A stretch of 29,321 bases of DNA, from positions 1 to 29,321 of the forward strand of contig CAYYIS010000058.1 of NCBI GenBank assembly GCA_964470965.1. The letters run 5' to 3'. Every line of letters begins with the position of its first letter. Positions within the stretch are counted from its first letter, which is position 1. Source of the DNA: CAYYIS01 sp964470965. Its GTDB lineage: Bacteria > JAAXHH01 > JABIQT01. A program made the position numbers and the translations under genes. A model generated the notes under the pieces. The model saw only the letters and a list, made by a program, of their open reading frames with translations. It searched no databases and was not told where the DNA came from. Of this stretch, positions 24,507-29,321 are shown in pieces.

Positions 24507-26327
24507 TTACTCCTTAAACTCGCGGTGCCAGTTTTCCGCTATACTAATCTGTACTTTCGGAGTTTCATCAATCGATTGCACGATGATAAAACGTTGGCCA
24601 TCATTCGTTATATCGTAGCTTCCCAACGCGGTAGTGGTTCCTACCTTATTCAAATCAAACAGTGGTTCCGGCTTTTGGAACTGGAATGAATTACCTGTTG
24701 CGATCGGCACCGACATCAGCATTGCCGATGGATCATTGGCGCCGGTGGTTTCGATAAACAGTAATTCGTTACCTTTTTCGCTCCATCGGGGCAGGGCGCC
24801 TCCGTGCTGAGAAATCCTCCACGTTTCGACCGCTTTTGGAAATGTGGATACGTATACTTCAGGACGTCCTGACTTATCTGAAGTGTATGCCATGTAAAGC
24901 CTTTTTGGAGACAGCGAGGGTGTGGCTTCAAAAGCCGGGGAGGCCAGAAAGGGCATCCTCGGTTTCGATTTAGACCAAGGATACGTAAAATAAAGGTCAC
25001 TCTGAGTATCCGGAGAAAATAATTGATAAACCAGGGTGTTACGTCGACCCCAGGAAGGCGCCCACGCGGCTTCCTGGGAAATGAGCGGGCCCACCCTGCC
25101 CCGTCCGTTGGCACGTCGGTAATATATTCCGCCAGAATTATTTCTTGTAGAACTGAAGGCGACGTGATTACCCGAAGTCGCCCAGGCCGGGTAGTGATCC
25201 AATCCTCTGTGGGAAGTGAGACGAATTTTTGTCTTGTCTTTAAGATTATGGATCCAGATGTCTATATTGTGGTTTTGATTGGCTGCAACCGCAACGCGCG
25301 TTCCGTCCGGAGACAGCATTGGAAAATCCATTTCTTCCTGCGGTACGCTGATCGTATCCTGAACAGTGCCCTGCCGATCCACCAGAACGAGCTGGCGCAT
25401 CTCACCGGTTGGCGGAATGTGGTACGACAATGTTCCGTCCACAGATACAGTAGGCATTCTGCCGGTAGCTGAAATCAGGTAGGGGTCACCTGCTTTTGTA
25501 ACCGTCTCCGGATCTATCGGTAATGCCCATATGCCTGTACTCCTGGGAAACCCCCGCTGATAAATGACATGTCCCGATGGTGAGTATACCGGGAACGCGA
25601 GCGCTTCGCCCTGGTGACTGATCAAGGTAGTGTAAGAGTCTTCGGTCCGTGCTACAACAGCGCCGGCGCCGTCCAAGGTTGTCAGTGCGTAAATCAGCGT
25701 TTCACCGCCCGGCATATAGGACGGATACATTATGCCGGATTCACTCCGGGCCTCCATAGGTTGCAGGAACACACGTGCAGTCCCTTTCTGCTCTGAGACC
25801 ACGTGCAACTCTCCACCGCCGTAGCCCCTTGTCCGGGGTGTCAGACCTATAATGATGGTCTCATCTGACTTCCACACGGCACCGTAAAGATAGCCGGGAG
25901 GCAGGTCACTCAAATGATCGACCACCTCATCCTGTATCGAAACCGAGTGGAGTGAAGGCATCCCGATCATCGCATCACGGAAAAAGCCGACACGCCGTCC
26001 GTCGGGGGACCAGAAAGGCCGCTCCGCTCCTTCGGTGCCGGCAAGAGGGTGGCTTTCCTCTGAGGTCTCGATGTCGTGGAGCCATAATTCCCCTTCTCTG
26101 GTGTAAACGAGAAGATCCCCACCCGGTGATATGGCGGGACCATTGACATCATCTACCGCCACCAGCTCCAGATTCAGCATTTTTTTGTTTAAGGCTGAGC
26201 TGGTCACTTCGAGGACCCTGGCAACACCGTACCAAATGAGTGCCCCCACGACAACGATGCCCGATAGAGCGATCAATATCGACTTCGATTTGCTTGGACC
26301 GGGAGCAGGATGTGCAGTATCGGACAT
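24507..26327 (-). CDS. Membrane-anchored TolB/WD40-like beta-propeller protein (kinase-less sensor)
   Basis: The 606-residue protein has an N-terminal hydrophobic anchor (about residues 17-36) followed by about 560 residues of PD40/TolB-type beta-propeller repeats, for example FWSPDGRRVGFF, MLSPDGTRVAVA, AWATSGNHVAFS, SLSPKRLYMAYTSDKSG and ITNDGQRFIIVQ. The C-terminus (ISIAENWHREFKE) matches the typical end of the propeller in membrane serine/threonine protein kinases of Acidobacteria-like bacteria, where it is the extracytoplasmic sensor. No kinase domain precedes the anchor; only 16 residues do. It may bind a ligand or a partner protein on the outer face of the inner membrane. It lies 5 bases after the upstream amidohydrolase gene and 8 bases before the Rieske gene. 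Confidence 0.85.
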   Translation of the reverse strand: MSDTAHPAPGPSKSKSILIALSGIVVVGALIWYGVARVLEVTSSALNKKMLNLELVAVDDVNGPAISPGGDLLVYTREGELWLHDIETSEESHPLAGTEGAERPFWSPDGRRVGFFRDAMIGMPSLHSVSIQDEVVDHLSDLPPGYLYGAVWKSDETIIIGLTPRTRGYGGGELHVVSEQKGTARVFLQPMEARSESGIMYPSYMPGGETLIYALTTLDGAGAVVARTEDSYTTLISHQGEALAFPVYSPSGHVIYQRGFPRSTGIWALPIDPETVTKAGDPYLISATGRMPTVSVDGTLSYHIPPTGEMRQLVLVDRQGTVQDTISVPQEEMDFPMLSPDGTRVAVAANQNHNIDIWIHNLKDKTKIRLTSHRGLDHYPAWATSGNHVAFSSTRNNSGGIYYRRANGRGRVGPLISQEAAWAPSWGRRNTLVYQLFSPDTQSDLYFTYPWSKSKPRMPFLASPAFEATPSLSPKRLYMAYTSDKSGRPEVYVSTFPKAVETWRISQHGGALPRWSEKGNELLFIETTGANDPSAMLMSVPIATGNSFQFQKPEPLFDLNKVGTTTALGSYDITNDGQRFIIVQSIDETPKVQISIAENWHREFKE

Positions 26328-26332
26328 AAGCG

Positions 26333-27652
26333 TTATTTATCCATTCCTTCGTATTTTCTCTTGTATTTTTCGTACAGCATCGTGTGTTTGCTCGTCAGAT
26401 CGATATCGCGGCCTTGAATGAATGCGCGTTCAATGTTTGTCATGATCTCCAGGGGATCACCGTTTGTGATAATCAATGTGGCGTCTTTGTCCACCTCGAG
26501 GGACCCTATTTTATCGGCGACACCGAGTATCTCCGCCGGGTAGAGTGTGACCGCCTTCAGAGCTTCATCTCTGGGAAGGCCATACGAAGCAGCCGTAGCG
26601 GCATGGTAGGGCAGATTCCTTTCATTGGATCCGCCACCACCGTCGCTGATACAGAATTTAACACCTGCATTGTAAAGATTCAATGGATTGGTGAACGGCG
26701 TGTCGAAATTTTCCCAACGGCGGGACGGTGTTTGATGGATCCCTCCTATGATCACGGGAATCCCTTTCTCATTCAGCAGGTCCGCCATTCGCCACGCGTC
26801 CCGACCACCGGCCAAGACCAAACGGATGCCTGCATCGCCTCCCCAGTCGACTGCCGCCTGGATCTGACCTAAAGTATTGGCATGGACGATTACCGGAATC
26901 TCTCCTTTAAGAACTGGAATCATCGCTTCCCAGCGCAGATCCGAATCGTGGTACGGCACGCCACGCTGGGATTCTGCTTCTTTGGCGGTAAGATAAGCTC
27001 TGGCCTCTCTAAACGCGGTGCGAATGGCTGAAATTCGCTCGTTACGTGTCGTTCTTCGTTCATCCTGTGACCGATTGTCGCCAAAACCTCCCCGGACAGA
27101 AGGCCACCAGACATGCATTGCCACCGGTGCGGATAGGGTCATATCTTCCCAGGTCCATCCATCCATTAACATAAGACCAGAAGTACCGGAGATCAGACCA
27201 CCGGTGGGAACCGTCAGGGCGGTTAGGATACCGTTTGCCCTGGTAACCGGGAACAGCTCGCTGTCCGGATTAATGGCCACCTCCGCCCGTACATTGGGTG
27301 TTACGTCTCCGAGTTCGGAGAAATCACGGGTGGCCCGGATAGAGCTGATTTCCGTTAGTCCCAGAAGCGTATGCGCGGCGACGAGCCCGGGATACACATG
27401 CTTACCGGTGACGTCTATCCGCTCCGTATGCTGAGGCAACGTCACCTTTGTGCCTATGGCAGTAATTTTGCCATTATCGAATAGAATCGTGCCTTTGTGT
27501 ATGGTCTGTCCGCTGACGGTGTGTATTGTGCCGCCCACCAGTGCAATCGGATGATCCTGAGGCGGGGCCGGCACCTGGTCCGAGGCCAGACCCAGCAGTG
27601 GGCAGACCATGATTGAGAATAACGCCGATAAGCCTGTTTTGTTTTTCATCAT
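26333..27652 (-). CDS. Exported single-domain amidohydrolase with incomplete metal site
   Basis: The 439-residue protein has a signal peptide (about residues 1-24). The amidohydrolase barrel is clear: GKHVYPGLVAAHTLLG, a GGLISGTSG loop, PVIVHANTLGQIQAA, CISDGGGG and a C-terminal SLEVDKDATLIITNGDPL segment of the composite beta-sandwich. At the first metal motif the family's D-A-H-x-H reads A92-A93-H94-T-L96, so one metal His is Leu. H257 and D337 remain. It resembles the degenerate first half of the 992-residue protein and could partner the right-edge amidohydrolase. GGAGGTGA precedes ATGATG; the second ATG (27649) has better spacing. It starts 50 bases after the end of the upstream amidohydrolase gene. 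Confidence 0.87.
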   Translation of the reverse strand: MMKNKTGLSALFSIMVCPLLGLASDQVPAPPQDHPIALVGGTIHTVSGQTIHKGTILFDNGKITAIGTKVTLPQHTERIDVTGKHVYPGLVAAHTLLGLTEISSIRATRDFSELGDVTPNVRAEVAINPDSELFPVTRANGILTALTVPTGGLISGTSGLMLMDGWTWEDMTLSAPVAMHVWWPSVRGGFGDNRSQDERRTTRNERISAIRTAFREARAYLTAKEAESQRGVPYHDSDLRWEAMIPVLKGEIPVIVHANTLGQIQAAVDWGGDAGIRLVLAGGRDAWRMADLLNEKGIPVIIGGIHQTPSRRWENFDTPFTNPLNLYNAGVKFCISDGGGGSNERNLPYHAATAASYGLPRDEALKAVTLYPAEILGVADKIGSLEVDKDATLIITNGDPLEIMTNIERAFIQGRDIDLTSKHTMLYEKYKRKYEGMDK

Positions 27653-27702
27653 TCACCTCCATGTGACTGTGTGAGGGAAAGCAGAATGCCCTGTCATCAG
27701 AT

Positions 27703-29321
27703 TCAGGCCTCGGGTTTTTCGTCCTTCTCGGGTGCCAGAAGTTTCTGAATCAGGAGGGCCCTTTCTTCCAGGACTTTGGCTCTCAGTTTTCTATCCTCAT
27801 CGAGATCGAAATATTTCTTTCCTTCGATCCAGGTCTGTTCACACCGGGTATATGTGGACAGAGGATGCCCGCTCCAGATCGTGAAATCAGCGTCCTTTCC
27901 GACTTCGAGGGATCCTACCCGGTCGTCTATCTGAAACTGTTTGGCTGCGTTGAGCGTCACAAACTTGAGCGCTTCGATTTCGCTGACGCCGCCATACTTG
28001 ACCGCCTTGGCGGCTTCGGTGTTCAGACGTCGCGCCAACTCGTTACTGTCGGAGTTGAAAGTCACCAGCACACCGGCGTTGTGCATGATGGCACCGTTGT
28101 AGGGTATGGCATCGAACGCTTCAAACTTATAGCCCCACCAGTCGGAGAAGGTTGAAGCTCCGGCACCGTGCTTGGCGATGGCCTCTGCGACTTTGTACCC
28201 CTCCAGCACATGCTGAAAGGTACCGATCGTAAAGCCGAAATCGTCGGCGATGCGGATTAGCATCAGAATCTCATCCTGCCGGTAAGAATGGCTGTGCACC
28301 ATCCGTTCGCCTTTCAGGATTTCTAATAGGGTATCCAGTTCCAGGTCACGCCTTGGTGGGATTACCCCGCTGTCGTCATTAAGGGCGTTGTGGGCAGTCC
28401 AGGCCCTATCATAATCCTGGGCAGCTTTGAACCGGTCCCGAATGAGCTGTTCGACACCCATTCGGGAAGCGGGATAACGGGTTTGCGGTCCGGCGCCGTT
28501 GCTACGTTTGACGTTTTCACCGAGCGCGAACTTGATACCTGGTTTCGCGCCCTCTAATTTCAGATCCTCGGGTGGCGATCCCCAGCGCAATTTGATAAAC
28601 TGATTCTTGCCGCCGATAGGATTTGCAGAGCCATGCAGGACATTCGCAGAAGTCACTCCACCCGCCAGTTCCCGGTAAATAGCTATGTCGTAACTCTGGA
28701 TCACGTCGCCGATGCCAACTTCCGCGGTAACCGCCTGCGATCCCTCGTTAATCCCCCCTTGGATGGCGGTGTGGGAGTGAGCATCGATTATACCGGGTGT
28801 CACATGCTTTCCGACCGCATCCACTACCACCGCTCCGGAGGGCGCCTGAAGATTTTTTCCGATGCGGGCTATCCTACCGTCAGTTACCAAGATGTCCGTG
28901 TCTTCCACTTTTCCCTGTTCATCCAACGTCCACACCGTTGCCCCGCGTACCACCACGTGTTTCGGGCTATCCGGCGGTGTAGCCCGCCCGAATGCGCCAG
29001 GGGGTGAGACCGGGGGCAGGGAGGATTCATCGGAAGCTGCCGGCATTGGTGTTGATGGTGTTGGGTGGGCTGCGGAACGTGTGGCGGACCAGGTGAAACG
29101 TTCGCCGTCCGGTAACACGCCGCCACCATTCAATCGTTCCCCTGCAAGGCCGCCTGACATTCTAACGATGCCTTTATACCCCATTTTGTCACCCGAAAAC
29201 ACCAGGCCGACTCGCTTTTGATCCAGTATGGCGCGTTCCAGCCTGTCCCCGTTCATGGTCCCACTGAGTTTGCCGATGGTTCCTTTCAGTTCCAGTTCCG
29301 CGGTTTCTGCGTTCCCGGTGG
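27703..29321 (-). CDS. Double-domain amidohydrolase, C-terminal part (5' end beyond the window)
   Basis: The frame stays open to the right edge, so the first ATG inside (29256) is not the real start. The visible 539 or so residues match residues about 458-992 of the window's other large amidohydrolase. That covers the beta-rich linker (GLVFSGDKMGYKGIVRMSG), then the intact amidohydrolase domain with DAHSH, FALGENVKRSN, VHSHSYRQDE, HVLEGYK and TFNSDS. The two are highly alike, with near-identical runs such as GVEQLIRDRF and VGSLEVGKDAD, and they differ mainly in the acidic or basic C-terminal tail. All metal ligands are present. By analogy the hidden N-terminal half should be a degenerate amidohydrolase domain behind a signal peptide. 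It is the most upstream visible gene of the propeller-Rieske operon. Confidence 0.88.
   Translation of the reverse strand, partial: TGNAETAELELKGTIGKLSGTMNGDRLERAILDQKRVGLVFSGDKMGYKGIVRMSGGLAGERLNGGGVLPDGERFTWSATRSAAHPTPSTPMPAASDESSLPPVSPPGAFGRATPPDSPKHVVVRGATVWTLDEQGKVEDTDILVTDGRIARIGKNLQAPSGAVVVDAVGKHVTPGIIDAHSHTAIQGGINEGSQAVTAEVGIGDVIQSYDIAIYRELAGGVTSANVLHGSANPIGGKNQFIKLRWGSPPEDLKLEGAKPGIKFALGENVKRSNGAGPQTRYPASRMGVEQLIRDRFKAAQDYDRAWTAHNALNDDSGVIPPRRDLELDTLLEILKGERMVHSHSYRQDEILMLIRIADDFGFTIGTFQHVLEGYKVAEAIAKHGAGASTFSDWWGYKFEAFDAIPYNGAIMHNAGVLVTFNSDSNELARRLNTEAAKAVKYGGVSEIEALKFVTLNAAKQFQIDDRVGSLEVGKDADFTIWSGHPLSTYTRCEQTWIEGKKYFDLDEDRKLRAKVLEERALLIQKLLAPEKDEKPEA

Noticed and set aside
1..29321. 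tRNA, rRNA, CRISPR arrays, insertion sequences or phage genes
   Set aside because: Read by eye on both strands; no regularly spaced repeats, transposase or integrase motifs, or cloverleaf-type sequence were found. A covariance-model scan would be needed to exclude small RNAs.

Overview
The window is chromosomal DNA of an uncultured-type, heterotrophic Gram-negative bacterium. Base composition is moderate (visually a little over 50% G+C). Its secreted proteins carry classical signal peptides. The gene content is a phytanoyl-CoA dioxygenase pair, an acid-sugar dehydratase of the enolase superfamily, a UxuA-like enzyme, a Gfo/Idh/MocA oxidoreductase, a ceramidase-like protein, a PIG-L deacetylase, large tandem amidohydrolases, S9 and DUF885 peptidases and a TolB-type propeller. 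I associate this mix with marine or sponge-associated lineages such as Latescibacterota or Poribacteria and their relatives; that placement is inference from gene content only. No rRNA, tRNA, CRISPR array, insertion sequence or phage gene was seen.

Layout. Positions 1-3382 (+): the tail of a CnoX/YbbN-like thioredoxin-TPR protein, a secreted alkaline-phosphatase-superfamily hydrolase, a medium-chain dehydrogenase and methionine aminopeptidase (map). Positions 3969-5609 (+): two tandem PhyH-family proteins with abnormal active sites. Positions 5910-11440 (-): an acid-sugar/uronate-type cluster (enolase-superfamily sugar-acid dehydratase, truncated 2-hydroxyacid dehydrogenase remnant, bicupin, UxuA-like mannonate dehydratase, DUF885 peptidase). 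Positions 11586-17080 (-): an exported S9 peptidase and a 992-residue exported double amidohydrolase. Positions 17753-20702 (+): a family-5 solute-binding protein coupled to a ceramidase-like protein. Positions 20706-21617 (-): a PIG-L deacetylase. Positions 22470-29321 (-): a second amidohydrolase set (one cut by the right edge), a membrane-anchored TolB-type propeller, a membrane-anchored Rieske protein, a Gfo/Idh oxidoreductase and a possible 57-residue protein.

How the genes could work together. Most products concern breakdown of exogenous peptides, sugar acids and amide or lipid-like compounds. Exported peptidases and amidohydrolases would act outside the cytoplasm, a solute-binding protein would capture products, and cytoplasmic dehydratases and dehydrogenases would process sugar acids. 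The most notable features are a PhyH pair in which one member has His-x-Gly and the other has lost all metal ligands, a graded loss of metal ligands among the amidohydrolase domains, and a tight operon joining amidohydrolases to a kinase-less propeller and a tethered Rieske protein. Several gene-free stretches of 300-850 bases, one with a recognisable gene remnant, suggest ongoing gene decay.
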